Assembly: GCA_018873225.1 (NCBI GenBank) | Contig: JAEILZ010000003.1 | Coordinates: 3,534,001-3,598,000, forward strand | Length of the DNA stretch: 64,000 bases | From: [Phialemoniopsis] sp. UDSM-2020 | Taxonomy: Eukaryota > Ascomycota > Sordariomycetes > Thyridiales > Thyridiaceae | Direction of reading: 5' to 3' | Shown here: in pieces, positions 21,043 through 31,348 of the stretch | How positions within the stretch are numbered: position 1 is the stretch's first letter | Layout: each line of letters begins with the position of its first letter | Made by a program: the position numbers and the translations under genes | Notes under the pieces: generated by a model | The model's database searches: none | Told to the model about the DNA's origin: nothing | Seen by the model: only the letters and a program-made list of their open reading frames with translations

Positions 21043-22990
21043 CTAAAGCTTCGCATTGAAAACTTCTGGCTTTTCAGGGGCCGTGGCCTCCTTGTTGACC
21101 ATGACCTCCCCGGTCTTCTCTCCATATCCAAAGAAGATAACTTGTACGGTAAGATCGTCACTGAAAGAGTAATAGTCGCGTTAGCAGACGAATTGAGCCT
21201 CATCATACATGGTGCAGAACTTACCGATATCTCCTCGAGTAGGGTGACGGCAATGTAAGTAGCGCTGATACCTGGTCATCGTTCTTACCCCCGAGAGCAT
21301 TGCGAATGAGATGTGTAGCCGCGTTCTTATCCTTCACCACAAATCGGTCCTTGCTGTCCGGGGATATGCCCCACTGCTGCATGCGATAGGGGGTCTTTTG
21401 TCCGTCGCCAGAGCCAGTCTTGCCTGCCTCCACAGGAAGCGCGCCAGTCTGAGAGCCAAAGACTTTGGACCAGACAGAGTCAAACTGAGAATTTGACGTG
21501 GAGCTGGCCTGGCTCTCGATCCACTTTCCAACAAGTCCGACCACCTCCTCGTTTGTCAACATCTCCCAAAGGCCGTCAGTTGCCATCACAACAAAATCGC
21601 CCTTCTCGGGCTCGATCTTGGTCGTGCTGACCACGGGCTCGGCGGTGACATACGGAGGGGTCTTGAGAAGCGGTGATTGAGTTCGACCAAAGAAGGATTG
21701 GCGCAGGCGGTCGGATATCTCGCGAGTCCATTTGTAGCTCGCATCTCCAAAGGCACGGGTCGGCTCCAGACCACCGAGAACCCTGCCGTTACGAACGACG
21801 TGCTCCTCGCCGGGGTGAAGCTTCCTCATGCGTGCAGCCTCATCTGGGTTGCTACCCGTCTGGTCGACGGACAGCGGCGTCGCAGACCATTTCCCATTGT
21901 CGGATCGGCGACCGAGAACGGCTCGAGAGTCGCCAGTGCAGGCGACTCGGAGAAGCTTGGACTTGCTATCGTAGAAAGACAGCAGAGCACATGAGCCAGA
22001 AAGCGCCGGGGCCAGGAGCTCAGCCGCAACGATCTTGGATTTCTGCTTGAGCACCTTTTGAACGCTCTCGTTGACAATCTCATCGTCCAGTCTAGTGAAT
22101 CCCATCTTGATAGCACCCTCGATCGCATCCTGCGGAGGGAAAGCGCCAGGAGCGGCTTTGTAGGTCTCATTGAGCTCCTGGGCTACTGACCGAATCAGAG
22201 CCTGTCGAAGTTTCGCTGAAGTAGTCCATCCACTGGAACAGACACGACGTTAGTTTCAACATACTTAGAACGCTAGACTGTGAATAACAAGCATGACTTA
22301 CGAGTGTCCATCAAATACACCCCAGAACATCCAGTCGTTGATCGTCGAGGTCTCAACCTTGTCCGGGACCTCGATGATCTTCTCGGCATGGTCATCCTCG
22401 ATGGGGTCGTTGCTAGGTAGCTGCACCAGGTCATACCTAACCACGCCCTGCCCTCTGTTGATAAAGTACGACTCCTCCGACGAGCGCATCTTCTGCGTCG
22501 ACTGCTCCGGCGTCAGCATCTCGAGCACCCTCCTGCCCTCGCCGTCCACGTGCTTGGAGATGGGCCCGTCGCCGACAAAAGTGCCCGTGTGCAGCTCGTT
22601 AGCTCCTATCACGAGAACGTTGCGCGTGGGCGCCGCCGCGTCGCCGGCCTTGCCCGCCGAGGAGTAGGCCCTCGAGACCGCGAGGGCGGGATCGGTGCCG
22701 TTGCCCTTGTACGAGTACCACGCGCCGTAGCCGACCAGGCCCGAGACGAGCGCGACAGAGAGCCGGCGGACGTACATTGAAGACCGTATCGGCTCGCCTA
22801 CAGCATACTCTGGACGCGGGCGATTGGATGCGTATCGGCCGGTCTGGTAGATGTGACGAGGTCGAGCGAAGTGGCGGATGCTGGTCGGACTAGCAAGGGG
22901 TGTGATGCTGAGTCGTTGCGCAGGCTTGGTGATGCCGCGGCCGGTGCTCTGAAAGGTCGTCCGGAACAACCTCAAGGCTGCGCGGCGCAT
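21043..22990 (-). CDS. PTC5: Mitochondrial PP2C phosphatase (Ptc5-type, PDH phosphatase)
   Basis: Three exons, complement(join(21043..21160,21225..22232,22302..22990)), give 604 aa; introns 64 and 69 bp. The Arg-rich presequence (MRRAALRLFRTTFQSTGRG) is followed by one membrane segment near residues 76-92 (LSVALVSGLVGYGAWYSY). PP2C metal motifs are intact: FDGHSG (intron 1 splits it after GHS), GDSRAVLG, ATDGLWEML and RDDLTV (intron 2 falls inside the R codon). The YDLVQLPSNDPIEDDHAEKI segment before the catalytic core is typical of fungal Ptc5-like proteins. Yeast Ptc5 dephosphorylates and activates pyruvate dehydrogenase in mitochondria. Assignment to Ptc5 over other mitochondrial PP2Cs rests on that leader and the membrane anchor. 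Confidence 0.85.
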
Positions 22991-23537
22991 TGGGGGCGTG
23001 AAGAGGAAAGGTGTCTAAGGTTGTAGGAGTGTAGTAGAGTAAGAGTCTTGGCCCGCTGGCGCAGGTCCGTGATAGGATGTGAGGAAAGTTAACGGAGAGT
23101 GGTCCTTCCGCAACCGCGACAAGGTTAGCGACCCACGGTTGAAATGAATCACCAAATCCTCCTGCCGACGCCGTGAGAAAGATGCACTTCTGAATCGTAT
23201 AATGTTCCTTGGGTCCGTTCCTCATCGAGAAGTATGGATGAGTTAAATCTGCCTGTTGCAACCCGGTAGACGTCCAAAAGAAGTAGGAGGGCAGGTGCAA
23301 CAATGTGCTTGCGGCACTGACTTGAGGCGCTTAGGGCGTCGTCTTTTAGCGGACATGGCGCCTAAGTGTTCCAATTGCCAACGCTGCTCGGCTCCCGTTC
23401 TCACATGCTTACAGCGGCTTATCAACTGAGCTGATAAGCCGTTTCTCTAAGCTTCAGTCACCCCTCCACGGTGCGTCCTCCCGAGGCCCAACTCATCCCA
23501 CAACATCTACGACCTCACACGAGGGCAATAATTCAAG
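22991..23537. other. Divergent promoter, PTC5 / PEX39-like
   Basis: About 550 bp shared by two divergent genes. The main feature is the GATA-containing inverted repeat at 23415-23441. No gene seen. Confidence 0.6.
23415..23441. promoter_or_regulatory. Perfect inverted repeat with paired GATA sites
   Basis: CGGCTTATCA, a 7-nt spacer, then TGATAAGCCG: a perfect 10-bp inverted repeat. Each arm carries a TGATAAG core, the site of fungal GATA factors; NIT2/AreA-type factors favour two GATA sites within about 30 bp. It lies about 97 bp upstream of the PEX39-like ATG and about 425 bp from that of PTC5. The symmetry is seen; the regulator is inferred. Confidence 0.45.
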
Positions 23538-24447
23538 ATGGCACAGCCAGCAGGCACGAGTAGTGCGACAATAGCGCATATTCAGTCTCTACAAAATCCA
23601 GACGATGTCTTCAAGACTTTTGACCGGTGGAACTGGCGGAAGAATCGTGCCTTTCTCGTAAGCTTTCCCATGCTTATACTTATACATAAGCTTCCCCGGA
23701 CCGGTCCTCTAACTTGTCCTCGCACCAGATGCCCCTCATAGCCGCCCTCGGCGGACCCTCGCAACTCTCCCAGCCCAACCCCTCGCATAGGGGCATATCG
23801 ACATACTGCCGCGTAATGTACTACAAGACGCAGACGGGCGTCCAGATCGACCTGACCGCCTACAACACCTGGCTCGCCTCCCGGCCCGCCCCGGCCGCCG
23901 GCGTCGACGACGAGGTCCTCGCCGCCTTATACTCCGCAGCGCAGAAGCTAGCCGCGGAGGACAGGCTCGACGGGCCCGACGCGGACCGGCAAACGGCCCA
24001 CCTCGCCGCGGCGCAGGAGCCCCCCGCCGCCCCGGCCGGCCCGAGCTGGCAGCAGAGTGCACCGCGGACGGAGCTGCGGATAACCCGCGAGGCCGGCAGC
24101 GGCGGGGCAGGCGGCGAGGCGCCCCAACCAGCCAACTTTGCCAGGATCATCGAGGCGGTACAGAGTGGCAAGCCCCCAGAGGGGATCCGCGAGATTCCCA
24201 ACACGATCGCCCGAGCACCTGTACGTCATGGAAGAAGAACCCACTTGTCTCCTGCTGGGTCGATGTGAATATGCTAACAGCCGAGTCACAGGATGTTACA
24301 CCCTTTGGAAAGATGGCAGCACCGAGGAAACCATGGGAGAGAGCAGCACCCGCCGCGCAAGAACACGAGCGGTCGAGGCTAGACCAGGAATTCCCTGCAG
24401 TGGAAAAGGATGCTAATGGTGAGAAGGCCCTGGAGACGGCGGCTTAG
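23538..24447 (+). CDS. PEX39: KPWE-domain protein, probable peroxin Pex39
   Basis: Three exons, join(23538..23657,23729..24220,24292..24447), give 255 aa; introns 71 and 71 bp. Two conserved blocks are visible: an N-terminal FDRWNWRKNRAFLMPLIAAL segment (residues ~28-47) and a C-terminal GIREIPNTIARAP...PRKPWE segment, with K217-P-W-E220. The KPWE domain is shared with Pex14-like/Pex13-linked proteins. From memory, yeast Yjr012c and human C6orf226 carry these blocks and were recently named Pex39, a helper of Pex7 in PTS2 cargo import. The middle is Ala/Pro-rich and variable. No membrane segment or presequence, so cytosolic. Exon 2 is far more GC-rich than the flanking exons. ATG37 lies about 5 kb to the right. 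Confidence 0.65.
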
Positions 24448-24849
24448 TTTGGGAGAACAGGGTTGAGTGACACCTGTGAAGTCATCGATTGGTTGGCGTC
24501 TGTCAAGACAGCCTGCCTGATTTAATTGAACTAGATGATACCCGGCCTCGCTTGAGGCTTGTAGATGGCGCCGTACTGGGAAGCGATGCAACCATTTGAT
24601 ACCGTGATGCAGCTGTCTGTGACCGATCTTGTTCGCATGTTTGGGTTTATGACGCTGGGATGACGGGCATGTCACTCCGTTGCAAATGTAGCGTAATGGT
24701 AAAAAAACGTTTATATACTCGTCTTCCCCTGTACTCCATATATGTACAAAATCGACAAACGAGAAGGGAGCCATTCGGACGAGTCCTCCATCACTTCACA
24801 TGCTACACGCTTCTTCTGTACCACACCTCTTACACTTCACCCTCCTTTT
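24448..24849. other. Convergent 3' intergenic region
   Basis: About 400 bp between the stops of the PEX39-like and complex I genes. No further feature. Confidence 0.6.
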
Positions 24850-27394
24850 CTATGCACCATAAGCAACCTGACCCATCGGCTTGTCCTCGGTCATACCAGG
24901 AGCCATGAAATCCGTCTTGGGGTTGCCAGTTGCCTTGGCAGCTGAGCAACGAGCCATCGTTGGCGAGCTAAGAAGAGTCAGCACCTTTCTGCTGTTGTTC
25001 GAGACACAGATGAATGAAACATACCTTCTAGAAATAACGTCGGTGAAGTAGAAATTCTCAATAGCCTTCTTCAGAGGAGCACCGCTAGGCTTGGAGCCCT
25101 TGTTCTGGTCCACCAATTGTACCTTGCTTAGTTGCCTCAGCGCAACAGGCTCAACAACATCATAAGCCGCCAGGGCCGGGCTGATCTCCACCATCCTGTC
25201 GCGCAGGGCGGCGACATCATCGTAAGGCAGGGGGGCACCAAGGAACTCGCTCACGGCGCGAATGATCTTCCAGTCTGTCCTGGCAGCGCCGGGGAGTGAT
25301 GTGGCGGCACGGGTCATCTGGACACGGCCCTCAGTGTTGACGTAGGTACCGGCCTTCTCGGTGTAAGCAGCGCCAGGAAGAACGATATCCGCGATCTGAG
25401 CGCCCTTGTCACCGTGGTGACCCTGGTAGACAATGAATGCGTCCTTGGGGATATCCGCCTCGTTGATTTCATCAGCACCAAGGAGCCAGACAAACTTGGG
25501 CTTGGCCTCAGCCACAGCCTGGGAAGGCGTGACGAAGCCGACCTCGAAAGCACCGGCTCTTGAAGCAGCCCTCTGGAGAACATTGTAGCCGTTCCACTCC
25601 TCAGTGATGAAGTTTGCGGCGTTCTTGTCGACGAAACCACCAATGAGCTCGTAAAAGGCCTTGGCATCGGCGTGGTCAGTCACACCAGAGCCGACAATGA
25701 TCATGGGGCGCTTGGCAGCCTGAAGCTTCTTGCCGAAAGGTCCGGCCAGGGCCTTCTTCAGAGCGGCGAAATCGGTACCAAGGTGCTCAAACTCGAAGGT
25801 TGAGTCGAAGGACTCGCCAACGAGACCAACCTCAAGATCCGAGCGCAGCCATTGTTTCCTGATGCGGGCGTTGAGAACGGCTGCCTCGTGCCTGGGGTTG
25901 CTGCCGACAATGAGCATGCAGTCGGCTTCCTCGATGCCCCAGATCTTGGAGTTGAACAGGTAGTTGGAGCGGACATCAACACCGTGGGCGATGGGCTGAG
26001 AACCAGAAGGCATGTCGAGCGCGAGGTTATCAGAGCCTAGTTTGTTGGCCAGGTCCTTCATGGCGACCAGAGACTCGACCTCGGTGAGCTCGCCAGCCAC
26101 AACCTTGAACTCGTTGCCCTGGGGCTGAAGCTGTCGGTAAGCCGCGGAGATCTCCATCAGAGCCTGCTCCCAAGAAGCCGGCTCGAACTTGCCCTCCCTT
26201 CGCACAAGAGGAAGAGTGAGCCTCTGGGTCTTCAGGCCGTCGCAAGCGAAGCGGGTCTTGTCGTCGATCCACTCCTCATTGACGTCGTCGTTGAGTCTCG
26301 GCAGAACACGCATGACTTCGAGACCACGAGAGTCAACACGGATGGCAGAGCCAACGGCGTTGAGAACATCGATCGACTCGGACTTCTTCAGCTCCCACGG
26401 ACGAGCCCTGAAGGCATATGGCTTTGAGGTGAGCGCACCGACGGGGCAGAGGTCGATGACGTTACCAGACATCTCGGAGTCGAGGTTCTTCTCCAGGTAA
26501 GTACCGATCTGCAGGTCGTTACCACGACCCGTTGAGCCCATCTCCGGGGCGCCCGCAATGTCGTTGGCGAATCGTACACATCTCGTGCAGTGAATGCATC
26601 GGTTCATTGAGGTCTTGATGAGAGGGCCGATGTTCTTGTCCTCCACAGCACGCTTGCCACCAACTTCGTGGAACCGACCGCGGTCGGCACCATATCGCAT
26701 AGACTGGTCTTGAAGATCGCACTCGCCACCCTGATCGCAGATAGGGCAGTCGAGCGGGTGGTTCGCTAGCAGGAATTCCATCACACCCTCACGGGCCTTG
26801 TGTGTGAGAGGGGAGTTGGTCTTGACAACCATGCCGGGCTGAACGGGCCAGGCGCATGATGCGACGGGCTTTGGTGCTCGCTCGACCTCCACCAAGCACA
26901 TACGGCAGTTACCGGCAATCATCAACTTCCTATACCCAATTTGTCAGTTATCGGTTGTGGTGTGAGGGCTTTTCGGATAGGGAAAAGATCGAGGGTTTCG
27001 TACTCATGGTAGCAGTATCTGTTTCAATTGTCAGCATGGTGTTTCAATTGCATGGTTATATCAGCAGAGATACATACCTCGGAATAGTAACTCCTGCCTT
27101 CTCGCATGCTTGAATAAGGGCGGACCCGGCTTTGTCGCAGGTTAGCATCACCAATTCAACCCGCCAAGCAGCAACCGGCGCATCGGCATACCTTCTATAG
27201 AGACCTTCTTTCCATCTAGATGACAGTCAGTACACCGCAAGCATTCAATGGCAGAAGGGCAGAGCTCAATTTGACGCACCAATGGTCAGCTCCACCTCTG
27301 CCGGGCGCTGAGCCGTGGCCGAAAAAGCTCTCGAGGCATTGGCGGCATGCCTGCCTGTCCGCCAAGCCGAACGTGCTAGAGTGTGCCGCAGCAT
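24850..27394 (-). CDS. NDUFS1: NADH:ubiquinone oxidoreductase 75/78-kDa subunit (complex I)
   Basis: Six exons, complement(join(24850..24967,25025..26929,27004..27018,27078..27129,27192..27215,27280..27394)), give 742 aa, close to the Neurospora 78-kDa subunit. Exons 2 and 4 are only 24 and 15 nt; introns are 57-74 bp. An Arg/Ala presequence (MLRHTLARSAWRTGRH) is followed by the 2Fe-2S fold (RYCYHEK, AGNCRMC), the His-Cys3 motif HPLDCPICDQGGEC, the 4Fe-4S motif CIHCTRC with VIDLCPVG, and the molybdopterin-oxidoreductase-like domain that has no cofactor in complex I. It carries electrons from FMN through clusters N1b, N5 and N4 in the matrix arm. In the annotated long frame, the last intron reads through until SSPTMARCSAAK is joined correctly. 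Confidence 0.96.
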
Positions 27395-27993
27395 CGTGCC
27401 GTCCTGACGGAGGATATGGGAGAGGAGATGGGGGATGTCGAGGGGTGGCGGCGGGTTGAGTGGCCTTCTCTCGAGATGTTGACGTCTGGGAAAGAAAGAT
27501 GCTCGTCGAGCCGAATGGGTGGCGCTAGTGCGTTAATCGTGATTGTCCTCGCTCTGATTGGCCAAGCCCGGCCCTTGGGTATCCGGGCCACCTTAAGATG
27601 ATTTCCCACTCAATTTTTCCGGCCTTCGCTCTCCTCTCTTTTCCTCTTTTTTCTCTATCAAAAATTGTACACGGGCACATTTTATTGTAGGTGAGCTTGA
27701 GCAAAATAATGCCTTGCGCATTGCTTTGCTTCTGTCGAGTCTTCCTCTATCTTGTGCTCCAGAGAAATTATTATAAGCTCCGATTATGGAAGCATGCGAG
27801 AGACATTCGTGTCTCGATGTTCAAGGCCTCTTACCGCCGGTTGCTACATTACTACACTCATCTGATATTTCGTATCAGTCATCTCGATATGCCTTTTCGT
27901 AGCCCTCTATGTCCTGTTCCTTGATATGTAAACCTTGATAAAGCCGACATGAGCATGTCAAGCCGGGCTATGATAGATCCTCTTCCTCGTGCC
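27395..27993. other. Intergenic, complex I gene promoter
   Basis: About 600 bp between tandem minus-strand genes. GC-rich near the NDUFS1 start, AT-rich toward the other end. No gene recognised. Confidence 0.55.
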
Positions 27994-28656
27994 TCAGGTC
28001 ATCTCGACATCCTCGGAAGGATGATCCGCCTGCGCCTCCATCGCCTTTTCCTCCTTCTTCAGGGCCTCGGTCCACTGGGCCTTGATCGTGTCCATGTAGT
28101 CCGCGTAACCTCTCTGATTTCTCAAACTATCCTCCGTCAGAAGGTGCAGTTGCCTCAGTGAGTCTACCGTGGTTGGCATATCCACGGCAGCTACAAAGTT
28201 CGGGGGTGGCACTCCTCCGTTGGGTATATTGTAGTCTTCTCCCGGTGTCGGCTGTGCAGTCATGCTCCGAATCATATCGTCTACTTCTTGTGGGTGAGTC
28301 CTGCGAATTTGGGGGTCGTCGTCGCCATGCTCGGATTCCCATTTCCTCGCAAGCCCCGTGATCCTCCGCCGCTCCAGTTCTGTAAGGTGCTTGATGCCCT
28401 TGAGACCGCCGTTTCGGTGAAATTCAACAGATTCAAGTGCCATCTTTGCACGCTCGACCCCATTTTTAGGCGAGTCAAAATGGTCTATATAGTCAATGCC
28501 CACCGGGACGAAAATTGCTGGGATAATGCCCGGGAGTTTGGGTAGCAGCGCATCATCAAACTTCGAATTGTCTGAACTGGGTTCTTGTTCATGGGGGTCG
28601 ATGTCCATAGATGCGACTGGTGCAGTGCCCCGGCCTGAATTGCGTGTTTGCGACAT
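27994..28656 (-). CDS. Unknown 220-aa fungal protein
   Basis: An intronless frame of 220 codons from an ATG at 28656. I do not recognise a family. The N-terminus is polar (MSQTRNSGRG), followed by a hydrophobic/proline block near residues 38-57 (LPKLPGIIPAIFVPVGIDYI), a charged helix-like region (FDSPKNGVERAKMALESVEF, then TELERRRITGLARKWESEHG), a central polar linker, and a C-terminal amphipathic helix (MDTIKAQWTEALKKEEKAMEAQ) ending in an acidic tail. No signal peptide or membrane span is convincing. Support for its being real: even codon use, length well above chance, conserved-looking Trp/Arg/Gly positions, and a location that fits the local gene spacing. A nuclear or cytosolic adaptor is possible but unproven. 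Confidence 0.65.
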   Translation of the reverse strand: MSQTRNSGRGTAPVASMDIDPHEQEPSSDNSKFDDALLPKLPGIIPAIFVPVGIDYIDHFDSPKNGVERAKMALESVEFHRNGGLKGIKHLTELERRRITGLARKWESEHGDDDPQIRRTHPQEVDDMIRSMTAQPTPGEDYNIPNGGVPPPNFVAAVDMPTTVDSLRQLHLLTEDSLRNQRGYADYMDTIKAQWTEALKKEEKAMEAQADHPSEDVEMT

Positions 28657-29525
28657 CGCTGCTTGGTCTTCTGACCAAGATTCCCTTCTCCCAACTCTGG
28701 ATATGCGGGTTCGATTGCTACCAACGAAAAGCTCGCAAACCCCCGAATGCCTAGCTGAACACCATCACAAGATAGAGACACAGGAACCGAGACAGCTCGA
28801 TGTGATTATTTGAAACTGCGTGTTGGTGCGGTAATGACGGTGAGGAGGACAAAGCCGGGTTGAGAAGTAGCTACTTAGGTGAATAAGTCATATCTGAGAT
28901 GTTTGCCCCGCAACCTACAATTTGTAGCTGGAGTGAGCAACAACGTTTTCTCCCATTACCACATCACTCCGTAACAATATTACAATTACGACGAGTTTGA
29001 CATACTCAAAGAGCAATGGCTTCCCTTGCAAAAAGAAAAAGAAAAACATTTGGAAAATGTTGTTGGAAGATGCTAAGCAATGTGGTTGGTTGCAACCAAC
29101 GGCGAGATGTTTGATATTTTGTCTATCTCGGCTCTATGAGTTCTAGATGCCGTCCCATGCATTCCATAAGCGAATTTTGCAGAATTCAGAAGTGGCAAGA
29201 TTATGCCGATGACCATCGAAAGTATGGTTGTAAAGCAATGAGCCCAAATGGATACTCTTCCCAGTTCAAGGTGATCCTCAACTCTTCGTTGGACCCCCAC
29301 CACATCTGGGAAATAATCATTCATGTAAGGACGATCCCAGCTTGTGTCTCTGCTGATGCACTCCGACGGTCTGGTGTCATTCTTGCTCTAGGCATTGGGA
29401 ATGGCCCAATGCCATGTGATGAGGGTGGCGCCTCTAAGACGCCTTCAAAGTGCCCTTGCATGCGATACTTGCCTCGAGAATAAGTCGTATAGTGTTTCGT
29501 ATCAGTTTCGTGCCTCCGGCTGGCG
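28657..29525. other. Intergenic region
   Basis: About 870 bp between tandem minus-strand genes. Promoter of the unknown gene and 3' UTR of ATG37; no RNA gene or repeat seen. Confidence 0.55.
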
Positions 29526-30541
29526 TCACCTAGATGGGAGCACCTTCCTGATGTACTCTCGTGCTATTCGCAGCGCCGCCCGGACATGATCTTCGAGTCT
29601 TCGGTCCTTTCTCCTCCGCAGCCAAACGAGAATGATACCGAGAATCACGAGATCGATCGCAAAGTGCTTGGTGATCAACCAGAAGAACCAACCTAGCCAG
29701 GCTCCAGGACTTCTCTCGCGTTTCGATCTCCACTCCCGGCCGGAGGTGATCTGTTCCCGTAGAGCGGCGATCTCGGCTGATAACCGGACAATGGCGCGCT
29801 CCATCTTCTTGGACCACCTATCTCCCTTTTTGACATACTCTCCACCTTCTTCGTCGTCCTCCTCTGCTATGCGGTTCTGGTAGTCGTGCTCGGCCTCCTG
29901 GTCTTCACTCATGGGGCTTAACATCTTCATCGGGCCCTCTGTTCCGCTGAGCGGCTGCTGGAATGTTCGGACGGCTGCGGCGTCTTCTGGGGCGGCAGCA
30001 CTTCTAGGAGAGGACTCCGATGTCGTCGGGCTGGTGTTCTTGATCTGATTCCAGACGAACTCGAGCTCGTCGACAAGCTCCGTAGCATTCCTGTAAGACA
30101 CCCAATGTTAGTGCTCGCAGCACGGGACGTTCGGATGTGACGTCTGCACTTACGGAGTCGTAGCATATGTGTGCATGGTCTCTATCAACGCCTCGATGTA
30201 CCTCCTCTTAGCCTCGGTCCGTCCGATGCCCCTCTGCGAGTTCCACGCGTCGAATTTGTCCTGTTCCCTCCGCAGCTCTTCGGCTGGTATGCTTGACTTT
30301 GCAGACGGCCGTTCCATCACGCCGTCCACATCGCCCTCCATAGCCTGCTTGTATAGACCGTAGAGCCGCATGCGGTCCGCGGGCGGGGGCCGGGTGGCCC
30401 CCGTCTTCGGGATCTTCTTGACCGTGTTGAGCGCATGGACGAAGACTCGGTCTAGAGAAATCATGGAGAACCTAGTTAGCGACTAGACATGAAAGAGTCA
30501 AAGGTGCTCGCAGGCGGATGCGTACCGACAGAGTCGGCCAT
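29526..30541 (-). CDS. ATG37: Acyl-CoA-binding tail-anchored protein, Atg37/ACBD5-like
   Basis: Three exons, complement(join(29526..30090,30154..30451,30526..30541)), give 292 aa; introns 63 and 74 bp, and the first coding exon is 16 nt. The acyl-CoA-binding domain fills residues ~6-105: DRVFVHALNTVKKIP, RMRLYGLYKQAMEGDV with the conserved YxxYKQA pattern, and the KFDAWNSQRG helix. A disordered acidic linker follows, then a coiled coil (MERAIVRLSAEIAALREQI), then a membrane segment near the C-terminus (FAIDLVILGIILVWL) and a basic tail (RRRKDRR). This layout matches fungal Atg37 and human ACBD5: peroxisomal membrane protein, binding acyl-CoA and needed for pexophagy receptor recruitment. Confidence 0.88.
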
Positions 30542-31348
30542 GGTGGTGACGTTCCCCGGGGGCTTATCGAGGATACCACGCTACGATTAGACCCGGGCTT
30601 ATCGGTGGTTCCCGTAGTCGCTCGTCGCAAGCCTGTATGAGCGAGAAATGGCAGATAAGGTCGAAATCTGGGATGGCTTGCGGGATGATGACTGCCCGTT
30701 CCACAAACGAATTACATGCTAATGAAATTGACCTCTCCTTCGACCAGGAAAGAAGAGTGGATGTCTTTGGAAATGGTAAGCCTGGCGAGGGGTGAGTGTG
30801 TGTGCAACAGCATTTGGGCGAAAGCCGGCTAGTCGCGTCCGTCTCACGCTGGTGGTGAAGCTCCTCCATCTTTTTGCCTCGGCCGGCACGAGGGTGGTCC
30901 CTGATTCCCCGGTCTGGTCCGCTTTTTGGGCGGCTTGTGCTCATTACGCACTGGAAATGTCAACCGAATCATGCTGGGGAATGGGCACTAACATGCATTG
31001 CTAGTTGATTTTGAAGCCCATTCCCCTGCACAATGTTCCTTGCATTTCATTTGACAGCCAGTCAATTGATGTCTGATCCAACCTAGCCGTCTCTCTCGAA
31101 ATAATTATTTGAGACATGTGATTATTCTTGATACTCCGGTAGAGACTCACAAAGCTACTTAGTACCCAGTAGTCAGTATCATGCCATTCGTTCTTTTTAC
31201 TGTCAATTCCTCGGAGACGGTCCCCAATTGATTACTATAGTATTTAAGTACTTTAGTCAACACCAGACCGTGAGATGTAGGTAGTGGGATAATCCCCCTC
31301 TTCACCGTGACGTGAATCGCTGTATTCTCGGGTATCATTAAGAGACTT
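30542..31348. other. Intergenic region
   Basis: About 800 bp, holding the ATG37 promoter and the RNase III 3' UTR. No coding signal stands out. Confidence 0.55.
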
